Of a DNA stretch of 54,331 bases, positions 43,203 through 52,756 are shown in pieces. Location of the stretch: NCBI GenBank assembly GCA_025350915.1, contig JANXWX010000117.1, positions 1 to 54,331 on the forward strand. Direction: 5' to 3'. The position numbers and the translations under genes are program-made. The number at the start of each line of letters is the position of its first letter. Position 1 is the first letter of the stretch. Source of the DNA: Nitrosomonadales bacterium (GTDB taxonomy: Bacteria; Pseudomonadota; Gammaproteobacteria; Burkholderiales; Gallionellaceae). The notes under the pieces are model-generated. The model searched no databases and was not told where the DNA came from. It was given only the letters and a program-made list of their open reading frames with translations.

Positions 43203-45764
43203 TTATTTTTCCTTGATCTGATCCCAGAATTTCTTGGCAGTATCACGATGTTGCGTGAAAACCGGATCTCCCTCCAGCGACCTTGGGAAAAAATCGAAGT
43301 AGTCACGCCAGGCCAGATTGGCATCGTTTAACATATTGGGACGTTTGCTGATCATGTAGAGCTTCTGGTAAGACAGGGCCATATAGTAGTAAGTGTCATG
43401 CACAGCCTGATCATAAGCGTCATCGGGGAAGAAGCGGCTGTTCTGCTTGGCGATTTTCAGGTTCTGCAATGCCTTGGCATAATATTGTGCGGCTTCATTT
43501 CGATTTGAAGCCATCATGTTATTGCCTTTTTCATAATAAGCATGACCCAGATTGGTGTAGGCCACCGCATACTGTTTGTAGATGAGCTGCTCATTTTCAG
43601 GCAGCGTTAATACGTTTTCAAACTCCCTGATGGCGCCATCAAAATCATCTTTGTCATCCAGATAGAGCTGGGCCAATCTATGGTGCGCATCAGAATAATC
43701 AGGATGGCCTTTAACCGTAGCGGCATAGGCTGCAATCGCGGCATCAACATCGCCTTTGGCTTCGGCGGCCTCGCCTATCTTCATGTAATCCTTGTACAGG
43801 ATTAATTTTTTGCTCCCGGTACGGTCTTCGATCTTTTTATCAAACTCAACCACCTCTTCCCAATCGCGGTAATTTTCACCCACCGTCAAACGGACCGTAT
43901 GGAAGCCCAGCCCCAATTGCTTGCCTTCGAGCATGGGGGTTTTACCGAATACTTCTCCATCAACATATACTGTCGCGGGCGAAGGTGTGGATTCAACTTT
44001 GAACAGAGCATAGTTAGCGCCCATCACAAATTGCTTTGCGTCGCCACTCTTCTCAATTTTAATCTTATCCACTATCTGCTTGTAACCGTGGCGATACAGC
44101 ATCAGGTTAAAGCTGTTGCCTGTATTTATCGCAACATTCGCACGCCCGTCGCTTCCTGTTGAACCGACCCAATCATTATTTAGATAGATATTTACGCCCG
44201 CCAGCGGGACAGATTCTTTAACGCTACCTCCTTTGACAGTCAGCATAAAATACTCGCGTTTTTTGGCTGAAGTACCCTCATGCTCTATGCGCCGCACCAC
44301 TCGATCACCCACTGCTATTTTTACTTTTGAATGCTCGTCGTCGCGTATCGCATAGGAGCGGTCGTCGCTTACTTTTTTAACCGTGAGTATGGTATTGGCC
44401 GCGGCAACCTTGCTGCCTGTTGAAGATAACAGCGCATACTCTGTTCCTCTTGATATTGCATAGGGCTTACCCAGATTAATCTCATATCGGTCATCTTTAA
44501 AGCCAATCACCGTTCCTTCAAACGGGAAGCGTTCAATGACATTCCCGACCATTTCCTTGGCTGCGTTGTTGATATCGCTACGATCATCTGCACGTATCAA
44601 CTGGCTAAATATAAGTTTACCGCCGGAGGAGTGAAATTTAACCTCGATGATAAATCCCTTTTCATCTTTGGCCACGCTACCAACAACAATCATATCAACC
44701 ATGCTTTGTAGTTTGGTGTGTTGCCAGCCTTTGCTGACCATTGAGGACACACTTAAGTTTGCGCTGTTTATATCTTTATCCAGTGACTCCTTGACGACCT
44801 CACGAAACACGCTCTGTTTAAACAATTGGCCTCGGATTGCAGCCTGCAGCTGTGCAGACATTTCCTTTAAATCAACCCCGGGTGTGTTCCCGCCAAAATT
44901 AAACAATGCTACTTTGATGGGTTTTGGCGTAACCGGATAAAAATAGTGTCTGACCGTTGTACCGCCTTCAACCGGCATCATCGTTGCCCATTTCGATGGC
45001 AAGTATCCGGGAGCAACATAAACTACCTTCACCTGCTTTCCTGCCTCACCTTCATACTTATAAGTCATCGACCCCATTGCATTCGTTTTGCCAACCGGCT
45101 TGCCATTTACGGATATCGCTATACCTGGAATACCCACATCACGCCCATACTCTTCTTTCAGCGCTTCAAATGTTACATCCAGTTGACGGAAGATATTGAT
45201 GCCGAATTTGGAGCCAGGCTGAAATTTCGCCAGTTTTTTTCCTGTCGAGTAGCCATTTTTTTTCGCGACAACCATCGCGTTTTGCTTGCCGCCGGTACTA
45301 TATTTGTAAATCAGATTGCCGGCTTCATCCGTTAACCCGACTTCCTGATTGTTGACACTGACCGATGCGCCGGCGACGGGCGCGCCTTTTTCCTGTACTG
45401 AAAATATAACGAAGGGAGTCGCCTTCAATTCGACATCGAACACGTATTTCAAAATCTCGCCATCATTCGGCAGTTTGACTGTAAAGTCACTCTTCCACGG
45501 TTGCACTTCAATGCCGGGCAAATCGACTGTCGCCTCCAGTTTTAACTGCTTGCCGGGCTTTTGCTTGGTGGAGACATTGAATTGACCATCAGCCCCGGTT
45601 TCTCCTATCGGCTTGCCATCCATCAAAATTTTTACCTGCGGCACCACTTTGCCATTCAGGGTGACATTAATTTCCAAGTCCATGCGTGGAGTTTGGTCGC
45701 CACAGGCAAACAAGGTGAGAGTTAGAAGTACAGCGGTTAAGGATCGGATTGCAGTTGTCAGCAT
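43203..45764 (-). CDS. multi-domain lipoprotein: CRD-like, CsgG/TolB-N-like, PEGA, TPR
   Basis: An 853-aa predicted lipoprotein (signal and lipobox TLFACG near residue 21). In order (ATG numbering): three Ig/carboxypeptidase-regulatory-like repeats (about 25-270); an alpha/beta region reminiscent of CsgG/TolB-N (about 283-412; KVALFNFGGNTPG, MIVVGSVAKDEKGFIIEVKF); a beta-rich FlgT-like region (about 415-495); another regulatory-like repeat (about 505-575, GVNIYLNNDWVGSTGSDG); a PEGA domain (about 588-650, STPSPATVYVDGEVFGKTP); and TPRs to the end. I chose ATG 45764 with GAGG upstream over TTG 45779. Domain calls for 283-495 are tentative. Confidence 0.75.
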   Translation of the reverse strand: MLTTAIRSLTAVLLTLTLFACGDQTPRMDLEINVTLNGKVVPQVKILMDGKPIGETGADGQFNVSTKQKPGKQLKLEATVDLPGIEVQPWKSDFTVKLPNDGEILKYVFDVELKATPFVIFSVQEKGAPVAGASVSVNNQEVGLTDEAGNLIYKYSTGGKQNAMVVAKKNGYSTGKKLAKFQPGSKFGINIFRQLDVTFEALKEEYGRDVGIPGIAISVNGKPVGKTNAMGSMTYKYEGEAGKQVKVVYVAPGYLPSKWATMMPVEGGTTVRHYFYPVTPKPIKVALFNFGGNTPGVDLKEMSAQLQAAIRGQLFKQSVFREVVKESLDKDINSANLSVSSMVSKGWQHTKLQSMVDMIVVGSVAKDEKGFIIEVKFHSSGGKLIFSQLIRADDRSDINNAAKEMVGNVIERFPFEGTVIGFKDDRYEINLGKPYAISRGTEYALLSSTGSKVAAANTILTVKKVSDDRSYAIRDDEHSKVKIAVGDRVVRRIEHEGTSAKKREYFMLTVKGGSVKESVPLAGVNIYLNNDWVGSTGSDGRANVAINTGNSFNLMLYRHGYKQIVDKIKIEKSGDAKQFVMGANYALFKVESTPSPATVYVDGEVFGKTPMLEGKQLGLGFHTVRLTVGENYRDWEEVVEFDKKIEDRTGSKKLILYKDYMKIGEAAEAKGDVDAAIAAYAATVKGHPDYSDAHHRLAQLYLDDKDDFDGAIREFENVLTLPENEQLIYKQYAVAYTNLGHAYYEKGNNMMASNRNEAAQYYAKALQNLKIAKQNSRFFPDDAYDQAVHDTYYYMALSYQKLYMISKRPNMLNDANLAWRDYFDFFPRSLEGDPVFTQHRDTAKKFWDQIKEK

Positions 45765-45869
45765 AAATACCCTCGACAATTTTTAAACATTAAAAGGCTA
45801 AAACCAGTTTCTGACAGTACCAGGCCGTTGCTAATTCTTTAAGCAGTAGCAATACCCAAAAAAATTCTA

Positions 45870-46319
45870 TTACATACTGGGCGGTTGTATATTAACCTCC
45901 CCAGGATTGACGATTTTGTCTTCATCCGTACGCGAACCCTTGATCGACTTGCGTCGTCCCTCATATATCTTGCGTAAGCTGACATCGACAGTGGGACTGG
46001 AAAATGTGCCTACTTCAACTGCTCTGCTCTCAGACTGGAAGCCCAAGTGGTTGATTTCGACCTGGTATTTTCCTTTCTTAATCGTGTCCTTGGCGGATTC
46101 AAATTTTCCCTCTGCGTCCGTTGTCACAGAAAAAGATGCGTTCTCAACGGCAGCTGATGTATTGATCATATTAACCACCGTCCCTTCCGGTGAGGCAACG
46201 GCAGCGGGTAGTGGCTTGTTATTTGCGTCCACCAGCTGAATAGTTCCTTGGATGCTTGGTGCGCATGCCGATAGCAAAGAAACGATACCGGCTGTTGCAA
46301 TCAGGGTGTGAAACTTCAT
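45870..46319 (-). CDS. small Ig/CRD-like lipoprotein
   Basis: A 149-aa predicted lipoprotein: signal MKFHTLIATAGIVSLLSAC with the lipobox Cys at 19, then one transthyretin/carboxypeptidase-regulatory-like domain (GTIQLVDANNKPLPAAVASP, FSVTTDAEGKFESAKDTIKK, GKYQVEINHLGFQSESRAVE) and a basic C-terminal tail. GGAGG precedes the ATG at 46319 by 5 nt. It is the first gene of the block that runs to 34412, 105 nt before the large lipoprotein, and shares its type of repeat. Confidence 0.75.
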   Translation of the reverse strand: MKFHTLIATAGIVSLLSACAPSIQGTIQLVDANNKPLPAAVASPEGTVVNMINTSAAVENASFSVTTDAEGKFESAKDTIKKGKYQVEINHLGFQSESRAVEVGTFSSPTVDVSLRKIYEGRRKSIKGSRTDEDKIVNPGEVNIQPPSM

Positions 46320-46395
46320 AACATCCTCCAGTGGATTTAATTCAATTTTTTGCAGAGTAACTCACCACATGCAAGAGCGCAATATGACTCGCCAG

Positions 46396-46860
46396 TTAAA
46401 GGTTGCCGCGATACACCTTTAACAGCAGCGCAACACCCAGTAAACTTTGCGCTAAATACAATATACTCGCCGCACCATGCCAAAACCTGAAACGATCTGC
46501 ATACACGCTATCCATCACATACTGCGGCAACGCCTGAGTCTTGAGGTCAGCCAAGATAGGCTGCAAACCATATTGACCGAGCAAGATAAGCAATAACATA
46601 ACCAGGGTTATCAGGAACAAAGGTTGTCTCATAACCACCATTCCACGTGTTTTGAAGAGATATAACATCAAATAGGTGGCACATACGATCCCGGCATAGG
46701 CCATTGCAGCAAACAGCTTGCCCGCGAGCATGCCGGCAAAAGCCTTGTCTTGCAATGACTGAAACAAAACAGGTGCCACGATATAGCCGACTGTCCACAT
46801 CCCTCCCACCCAGACGGTCATGATCAAGATGGCCAAGCCTTCAAAATATTTTTTCATCAT
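46396..46860 (-). CDS. DUF4149 family membrane protein
   Basis: A 154-aa inner-membrane protein with four predicted transmembrane helices. The pattern LAILIMTVWVGGMWTVGYIV, APVLFQSLQDKAFAGMLAGK, and a final helix after RFRFWHGAASILYLAQSLLG matches DUF4149. The function is unknown. It is 76 nt upstream of the small lipoprotein on the same strand, so it may or may not be in that operon, and divergent from rnfA. Confidence 0.8.
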   Translation of the reverse strand: MMKKYFEGLAILIMTVWVGGMWTVGYIVAPVLFQSLQDKAFAGMLAGKLFAAMAYAGIVCATYLMLYLFKTRGMVVMRQPLFLITLVMLLLILLGQYGLQPILADLKTQALPQYVMDSVYADRFRFWHGAASILYLAQSLLGVALLLKVYRGNL

Positions 46861-46956
46861 TTACTTTCAGTGTCGTTTAACACCTGAACTTTAACCTATT
46901 TAAGCAACCGCAATCATTGCCATTGCTTATCCGCAAAAACATACAACTCACCATGG

Positions 46957-46985
46957 TTGAAGCGGGTTAGAAAACAAGGGATAAT
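46957..46985 (+). promoter_or_regulatory. sigma-70-type promoter for the rnf operon
   Basis: TTGAAG (46957-46962) and GATAAT (46980-46985) are separated by exactly 17 nt, a good match to the consensus. Transcription from about 46992 would give a short leader of about 22 nt before the rnfA ATG at 47014. Confidence 0.55.
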
Positions 46986-47013
46986 CACGTTCTTGCCGAC
47001 TGCATGCAAAAAT

Positions 47014-47592
47014 ATGACTAGTTACCTGCTAATCCTGATCAGTACCGTGTTTGTAAACAATATCGTCATGGTTAAAATTCTTGGACTGTGCCCTTTCATG
47101 GGGGTATCCAAGAAGCTGGAGGCGGCAATCAGCATGGGCGCCGCCACCACTTTTGTGTTGACGCTGGCTAGCGGCAGCAGCTATCTGATCGATCATTTTC
47201 TGCTGGCGCCACTCCATCTGGAGTATATGCGCACCCTGTCTTTCATCGTGATCATTGCGGGCATCGTGCAGTTTACCGAAATGGTCATACAAAAAACCAG
47301 CCCGATTTTGCATCAGGTGCTGGGTATCTATCTGCCCCTGATTACGACCAACTGTGCCGTACTCGGCATTCCGTTGCTCAATGTGCAGGAAAAACACAAC
47401 TTTGTTCAATCTTTGTTCTTTGGGTTGGGCGGCGCGATCGGCTTTACCCTGGTATTGGTATTATTTGCCGGTATCCGCGAACGGCTTGATGGTGCAGATG
47501 TCCCCGGCATATTCAAAGGCTCTGCCATTGCGATGATCACAGCCGGATTGATGAGCCTGTCATTTATGGGCTTTGCCGGGCTGGTTAAATAG
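47014..47592 (+). CDS. rnfA: Rnf electron transport complex subunit A
   Basis: A 192-aa, six-helix membrane subunit. It begins [20 protein letters not shown] with [14 protein letters not shown], a conserved Cys-containing loop shared with RnfE/NqrD/NqrE, and has [17 protein letters not shown] with the second Cys. The complex moves electrons between ferredoxin and NAD(H), coupled to ion gradient. I use ATG 47014; the upstream ATG at 46957 overlaps the predicted promoter. First gene of the rnfABCDGE operon. Confidence 0.95.
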   Translation: MTSYLLILISTVFVNNIVMVKILGLCPFMGVSKKLEAAISMGAATTFVLTLASGSSYLIDHFLLAPLHLEYMRTLSFIVIIAGIVQFTEMVIQKTSPILHQVLGIYLPLITTNCAVLGIPLLNVQEKHNFVQSLFFGLGGAIGFTLVLVLFAGIRERLDGADVPGIFKGSAIAMITAGLMSLSFMGFAGLVK

Positions 47593-47629
47593 TGTCGATG
47601 CCATTTGCGTTGAAACATATTAAATCATT

Positions 47630-48202
47630 ATGCTGATCGCCCTTCTCGTTATGTCGGTACTTGCCCTTATTCTCGGGGCCGTTCTGGGTTTTTCCGCACT
47701 CAAATTCCACGTGGAAGGCAATCCGCTGGTGGACAAGATTGATGCGATCCTGCCCCAGACACAATGTGGTCAGTGCAGTTTTCCCGGCTGCAAACCCTAT
47801 GCCACGGCCATTGCTGCTGGTGAGGCCGACATCAACCGCTGCCCGCCCGGCGGTGAAGAAGGCATCCGCAAACTGGCGGAATTGCTCAATCTGGAATTCA
47901 AGCCCTTTGGCGAAGACACCGCCGCAACCAAGCCCAAATCGGTAGCGGTCATTGACGAATACACCTGTATCGGTTGTACGCTCTGCATCCAGGCTTGCCC
48001 GGTTGATGCCATATCCGGTGCAGCCAAACAGATGCATACGATTATTGAGTCCGAATGCACGGGTTGTGAATTGTGCATCGCACCCTGCCCGGTTGATTGC
48101 ATCATCATGGTCCCTATCCAGGAAAATATTACGACCTGGAAATTTCGGTATCCGTCGGCATCGAACCCGAGTGCCGCCAACAACATGGCCAAATTGAGCT
48201 GA
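47630..48202 (+). CDS. rnfB: Rnf complex subunit B, iron-sulfur protein
   Basis: A 190-aa protein with an N-terminal membrane helix ([20 protein letters not shown]), a four-cysteine [4Fe-4S] domain ([16 protein letters not shown] then NRCPPGG), and two ferredoxin-like [4Fe-4S] motifs ([14 protein letters not shown] and [14 protein letters not shown]). It should take electrons from ferredoxin. All cluster ligands are present. The length matches short proteobacterial RnfB proteins. Confidence 0.95.
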   Translation: MLIALLVMSVLALILGAVLGFSALKFHVEGNPLVDKIDAILPQTQCGQCSFPGCKPYATAIAAGEADINRCPPGGEEGIRKLAELLNLEFKPFGEDTAATKPKSVAVIDEYTCIGCTLCIQACPVDAISGAAKQMHTIIESECTGCELCIAPCPVDCIIMVPIQENITTWKFRYPSASNPSAANNMAKLS

Positions 48203-48209
48203 TATACCA

Positions 48210-49766
48210 ATGAGAAAGCTCTACCACTTTAATGGCGGGGTACACCCCCCCACACACAAGGAACAATCCACTCAAAGCCCGATTGTGCAGGCGGGACTAC
48301 CGAGCAGATTGGTAGTCCCCTTGCACCAGCATGCCGGCAACTGTGCAAAACCCGCCGTAAAGGTAGGTGATCGCGTACTTAAAGGGCAGTTATTCGGAAT
48401 GCCGGAGGGCAGTGTATCCAGCGCGGTACACTCACCCACATCAGGCACCGTAACCGCTATTGATATGCAGGTGGTTGCCCACCCATCGGGCCTGCCGGAT
48501 TTGTGCATTACACTTACGCCCGACGGACTAGATGAATGGATACCGCGTGTCAAAACCGATTATCTGACCACCACCCCTGAAGAGTTGCGTAAACTGTTGA
48601 AACTTGCCGGCGTGGTGGGTTTGGGTGGCGCCGTATTCCCAAGCGATCTCAAACTTCGCCCTGGCAAGAAAAAAGTAAAAACCCTGGTTTTGAACGGTGC
48701 CGAATGTGAACCTTTTATAACCTGCGACGATATGCTGATGCGTGAACGTGCGGATGAAATCGTACAGGGTGCAGAGATGCTGCGGCACATGCTCGATGCT
48801 GATGAAGTGCTGATAGGCATTGAGGACAACAAGCCAGAAGCGATAGCTGCGATGCAGTTAGCTGTCAGTGCCAGTTCTTACAGGAAACTTGAAGTAGTCG
48901 CAGTTCCAACTATATATCCCGGTGGTGGAGCCAAACAATTAATACGTGTACTTACCGGAATTGAAGTCGCTGCAGGTATGCGTTCCACCGATCTGGGTGT
49001 GCAGTGTTTCAATGTCGCTACCGCCTATAGCGCACATCGCGCCATAGCCCATGGCGAGCCGCTTATTTCACGCATCATTACCGTGGCCGGCAACGTGCAA
49101 CATGCACAAAATTTCGAGGCATTGATCGGCACGCCAGTGCATGAGCTTGTGGCACTCGCGGGAACAAAAACGGGCACTACCGCTTATATTATGGGCGGGC
49201 CAATGATGGGTGTTCAACTACCTTCAGACAAGGTGACAGTAACCAAGGCAACCAATTGCATCATCGCATCTTCTCCCGCCTTGTTTCCGCCGCCTCCCCC
49301 TGAGTTACCCTGCATTCGTTGCACACGCTGTGTGGAAGTATGCCCGGCCGAGTTGCAGCCACAGGATCTTTACTGGTTTTCAAAATCCAGAAATTTCGGC
49401 AAAGCGCAGGAATTCAATCTCTTCGATTGTATTGAGTGCGGCGCATGCAGCTATGTGTGCCCCAGCAATATTCCACTTGTGCAGTATTATCGTTTTGCAA
49501 AAAGTGAAATATGGGCAAATGAACGCGAGAAAGATTCAGCCGATATTGCCCGCGAACGCCATGAATTTCACTTGCTACGCATCGAGCGAGAAAAACAGGA
49601 AAAAGCAGAAAAACTGGCATTGAAGGAAAAAGCGGCCCGGGCCGCCAAGGAAGCCGCAACCAAATCACAAGCAGAGGGCAGTAACAGCGACACAACAACG
49701 ATAGAAGCACTGCGCGCGCAAGTCCGCGAAATTGCGCGCCCTGAAACCGAAGTGCCCAAGGAGTAA
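48210..49766 (+). CDS. rnfC: Rnf complex subunit C, NADH-side flavoprotein
   Basis: A 518-aa peripheral subunit, homologous to the NuoF-type fold. It carries the Gly-rich nucleotide region GVVGLGGAVFPSDLKL and NGAECEPFITCDD, and two [4Fe-4S] motifs, CIRCTRCVEVCPAEL and CIECGACSYVCPSN. The C-terminal tail is a charged Lys/Glu/Ala-rich coil (about 445-518), shorter than in E. coli RsxC. It would exchange electrons with NADH. The rnfD start follows directly. Confidence 0.95.
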   Translation: MRKLYHFNGGVHPPTHKEQSTQSPIVQAGLPSRLVVPLHQHAGNCAKPAVKVGDRVLKGQLFGMPEGSVSSAVHSPTSGTVTAIDMQVVAHPSGLPDLCITLTPDGLDEWIPRVKTDYLTTTPEELRKLLKLAGVVGLGGAVFPSDLKLRPGKKKVKTLVLNGAECEPFITCDDMLMRERADEIVQGAEMLRHMLDADEVLIGIEDNKPEAIAAMQLAVSASSYRKLEVVAVPTIYPGGGAKQLIRVLTGIEVAAGMRSTDLGVQCFNVATAYSAHRAIAHGEPLISRIITVAGNVQHAQNFEALIGTPVHELVALAGTKTGTTAYIMGGPMMGVQLPSDKVTVTKATNCIIASSPALFPPPPPELPCIRCTRCVEVCPAELQPQDLYWFSKSRNFGKAQEFNLFDCIECGACSYVCPSNIPLVQYYRFAKSEIWANEREKDSADIARERHEFHLLRIEREKQEKAEKLALKEKAARAAKEAATKSQAEGSNSDTTTIEALRAQVREIARPETEVPKE

Positions 49767-49767
49767 T

Positions 49768-50790
49768 ATGTTCTCACCATTCATTACCCATGCTGGCAGC
49801 GTCCGTGAAATCATGTTCAAGGTGTTACTTGCCTTGACTCCAGGCATTGCGATCTATGCCTGGTATTTTGGACCTGCTATTTTAATTTCTATTACTCTTG
49901 CCAGCCTGACTGCTCTGGCTACTGAAGCCGTAATGCTGAAACTGCGTCAGCGCCCCGTTTTACCTTTCCTCCGCGACAATAGTGCTTTGCTTACAGCATG
50001 GCTGCTGGCACTCTCTATTCCGCCCTTGGCGCCATGGTGGCTCGTGGTGGTGGGTACGATGTTTGCCATCAGCATATCAAAACATCTGTATGGTGGCTTG
50101 GGAAGCAATCCTTTTAATCCCGCCATGGTGGGATATGCGGTATTGATTATCTCTTTCCCTTCTCACATGACCAGCTGGATTGCACCCCAAGGCATGGGGC
50201 AACTTGAACTGGGTTTTATCGATCAACTGCAATATATATTTGCCGGGTTATTGCCTAACGGGGTATCGCTGGATGCGGTGAGCATGGCCACTCCGCTGGA
50301 TAATTTAAAGACCCATTTGCATTCAGGACATGCCATGGCGGAAATTGTCAAAGAGCCCATCTATAGCTATCTGGGCGGACGCGGCAGTGAAATGGTGGCG
50401 CTTGCTTATGTCGCGGGTGGCGCGTATTTGCTGGCAAACCGCATTATTACCTGGCATCTGCCGGTGACATTTCTGCTTGCGCTGTTTGCCACTGCCGGCT
50501 TATTTCATCTGGCAGATGCCAGCCACTATGCCCCGCCCCTGTTTCACTTGTTCTCTGGTGCAGCAATGTTGGGGGCTTTCTTCATTCTTACCGACCCCGT
50601 GACCAGCCCGACAACAATACGCGGCAAATTCATCTTTGCTGCAGGTGCAGGTTTCCTCACTTATGTTATTCGCGTATTTGGCGGCTTCCCCGATGGCATT
50701 GCTTTTGCTACGCTATTAATGAATATATGCGTGCCGCTGATTGATGCCTACACCCAGCCAAAAGTGTTTGGCAAGAAGGGAAACAAATGA
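49768..50790 (+). CDS. rnfD: Rnf complex subunit D
   Basis: A 340-aa membrane subunit with about nine helices. The FMN attachment site is visible as DPVTSPTT, where the final Thr of D-x2-T-S-P-T fits the ApbE modification rule. Other marks are DNSALLTAWLLALSIPPLAP and GGLGSNPFNPAMVGYAVLI. I use ATG 49768, one base after the rnfC stop, with AAGGAG upstream. No apbE gene is in the window, so the flavin transferase must be elsewhere. Confidence 0.95.
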   Translation: MFSPFITHAGSVREIMFKVLLALTPGIAIYAWYFGPAILISITLASLTALATEAVMLKLRQRPVLPFLRDNSALLTAWLLALSIPPLAPWWLVVVGTMFAISISKHLYGGLGSNPFNPAMVGYAVLIISFPSHMTSWIAPQGMGQLELGFIDQLQYIFAGLLPNGVSLDAVSMATPLDNLKTHLHSGHAMAEIVKEPIYSYLGGRGSEMVALAYVAGGAYLLANRIITWHLPVTFLLALFATAGLFHLADASHYAPPLFHLFSGAAMLGAFFILTDPVTSPTTIRGKFIFAAGAGFLTYVIRVFGGFPDGIAFATLLMNICVPLIDAYTQPKVFGKKGNK

Positions 50791-51434
50791 AACGCCTGGC
50801 CAAAGCCACGCTCAGAACCGCACTCAATCTGCTGTTCTTTACCGTGATAGCCACGGCAATACTGGCCTTTACCTATAGTGTGACACACGAACTGATTGCG
50901 CAGAGCGAAGATGCTGCCAAACTCAAACTGATCAATCAAGTAGTACCTGCAATACTGTATGACAACGACCTGATCAATGACACAATCAACCTGCCTGCAA
51001 GCCCGGAACTCGGAACCACTCAGGGTACAATCGCGTATCGTGGTCTCCTGCATGGGCAACCTTCCGTAGTCGTGCTGGAGTCGATTGCACCAGATGGCTA
51101 CAGTGGTAAAATCGGCATGATTGTGGCAATCAATTACAGTGGCTTCATTACTGGAGTGCGTGTGGTGACGCACAAGGAAACACCGGGTCTGGGCGACTAT
51201 ATTGATATCGCCAAAAACAAATGGATTAATTTGTTTGCTAATACCTCACACGAACGTTTCCAGGAAGAAGATTGGAAAGTTAAGAAGGATGGAGGCCAGT
51301 TCGACTATATGGCGGGTGCTACCATCACACCTCGTGCCGTAGTTAAAGCGATAAATAAAGCGCTGCATTATTTTGAAGAAAATCGTGATAAATTATTCGT
51401 AACAAATCCAAGCAAAAAAGAGGCAACACCATGA
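50787..51434 (+). CDS. rnfG: Rnf complex subunit G
   Basis: A 215-aa protein with one N-terminal membrane helix and a periplasmic FMN-binding domain. The covalent FMN site is DYMAGATITPRAV; the Thr in GAT is the acceptor. It overlaps the rnfD stop and the rnfE start (ATGA each), so the last subunits are tightly coupled. Electrons pass from it through the membrane subunits. Confidence 0.94.
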   Translation: MKRLAKATLRTALNLLFFTVIATAILAFTYSVTHELIAQSEDAAKLKLINQVVPAILYDNDLINDTINLPASPELGTTQGTIAYRGLLHGQPSVVVLESIAPDGYSGKIGMIVAINYSGFITGVRVVTHKETPGLGDYIDIAKNKWINLFANTSHERFQEEDWKVKKDGGQFDYMAGATITPRAVVKAINKALHYFEENRDKLFVTNPSKKEATP

Positions 51435-52120
51435 ACCTTCAGGAAACCAAAGATATTCTGTATAACGGCCTGTGGAAGCAGAACACCGGCGTGGTGCAAC
51501 TGCTCGGTATGTGCCCACTTCTGGCAATGAGTAACTCGGTGGTCAATTCCTTTAGCCTGGGGCTCGCCACAACCCTGGTGATGACACTCAGCGGGGCAAC
51601 TATTTCACCGATACGCAATTACGTACCTAATGAAGTGCGCATTCCGGTTTACATTCTGGTTATCGCATTGCTGGTTACCGTGGTGGAGTATTTGATGCAT
51701 GCCTATATGTATAGCCTGTTCCTCGTGCTCGGTATATTCATTCCGCTGATCGTGACCAACTGCATAGTGCTCGCCCGTATTGAAGCCTTCGCCGGTAAAA
51801 ATCCGGTTTTGCCGGCTGCGCTGGATGGTTTTGCAATGGGTATGGGGCTGACAGCAGTACTGACTCTGTTAGGTGGAATTCGCGAAATATTCGGTCATGG
51901 CACGCTGCTCTCGGGGCTTGATCTGGCAGTGGGCGAGATGGCCAAAGGCTGGGTGATTAACGTTATTCCTGATTACCATGGATTCCTGCTTGCAATCTTG
52001 CCACCCGGCGCCTTCATTGGGCTAGGCATGCTGATTGCAGGTAAAAACTACCTAAACCTGCGCGGCGAGCAAAAGGCAAAAATGATTAAAATACATAGCG
52101 CCAATGTACGTACGGCATAA
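51431..52120 (+). CDS. rnfE: Rnf complex subunit E
   Basis: A 229-aa membrane subunit, the inverted partner of RnfA. It has GVVQLLGMCPLLAMSNSVVN with the conserved Cys and IPLIVTNCIVLARIEAFA with the second Cys, which face each other in the membrane and may bind an iron-sulfur cluster. Last rnf gene; nth follows after 3 nt. Confidence 0.95.
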   Translation: MNLQETKDILYNGLWKQNTGVVQLLGMCPLLAMSNSVVNSFSLGLATTLVMTLSGATISPIRNYVPNEVRIPVYILVIALLVTVVEYLMHAYMYSLFLVLGIFIPLIVTNCIVLARIEAFAGKNPVLPAALDGFAMGMGLTAVLTLLGGIREIFGHGTLLSGLDLAVGEMAKGWVINVIPDYHGFLLAILPPGAFIGLGMLIAGKNYLNLRGEQKAKMIKIHSANVRTA

Positions 52121-52123
52121 CTT

Positions 52124-52756
52124 ATGAATCCAACCAAGCGCCGGGAAATATTCTTGCGCCTGCAACAGCAGAACCCGCATCCCACCACGGAACTGGTATT
52201 CCACTCACCTTTTGAACTGTTGATTGCCGTGCTGCTATCTGCACAGGCAACCGACATCAGCGTAAATGCGGCAACACGCCTGCTCTACCCGGTGGCCAAT
52301 ACACCGCAGGCAATACTTGCTCTTGGCGAAGAAAAGTTACGTGAGTATGTGCAGCGTATTGGCCTGTACAAGACCAAAGCAAAACATATTATGCTGACCT
52401 GCAAAATCTTGCTGGATCAATACAAAGGCGAAGTACCGCAGACGCGCGAGGCGCTGGAAAGTTTACCCGGCGTCGGTCGTAAAACTGCCAATGTGGTGCT
52501 CAACACCGCTTTTGGCCACCCGACAATTGCGGTGGATACACATATTTTCCGCGTCTCCAACCGCACCGGTATCGCAACCGGCAAGGATGTCGTCGAGGTG
52601 GAAAACAAGCTGATTAAATTTGTACCTGACGAATTCAAACAGGATATACATCACTGGCTGATATTGCATGGGCGCTATATTTGCCAGGCACGCAAACCTA
52701 AATGTGGACAGTGCATTATTGAAAATCTGTGCGAGTACAAAAAGAAGGAATCCTGA
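52124..52756 (+). CDS. nth: endonuclease III
   Basis: A 210-aa DNA glycosylase/AP lyase that removes oxidised pyrimidines. It has the helix-hairpin-helix LPGVGRKTANVVL with the catalytic Lys, the catalytic Asp in VDTHIFRVSNR, and the C-terminal cluster C-x6-C-x2-C-x5-C (CQARKPKCGQCIIENLC). Placement after rnfE is typical of proteobacteria. Confidence 0.97.
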   Translation: MNPTKRREIFLRLQQQNPHPTTELVFHSPFELLIAVLLSAQATDISVNAATRLLYPVANTPQAILALGEEKLREYVQRIGLYKTKAKHIMLTCKILLDQYKGEVPQTREALESLPGVGRKTANVVLNTAFGHPTIAVDTHIFRVSNRTGIATGKDVVEVENKLIKFVPDEFKQDIHHWLILHGRYICQARKPKCGQCIIENLCEYKKKES

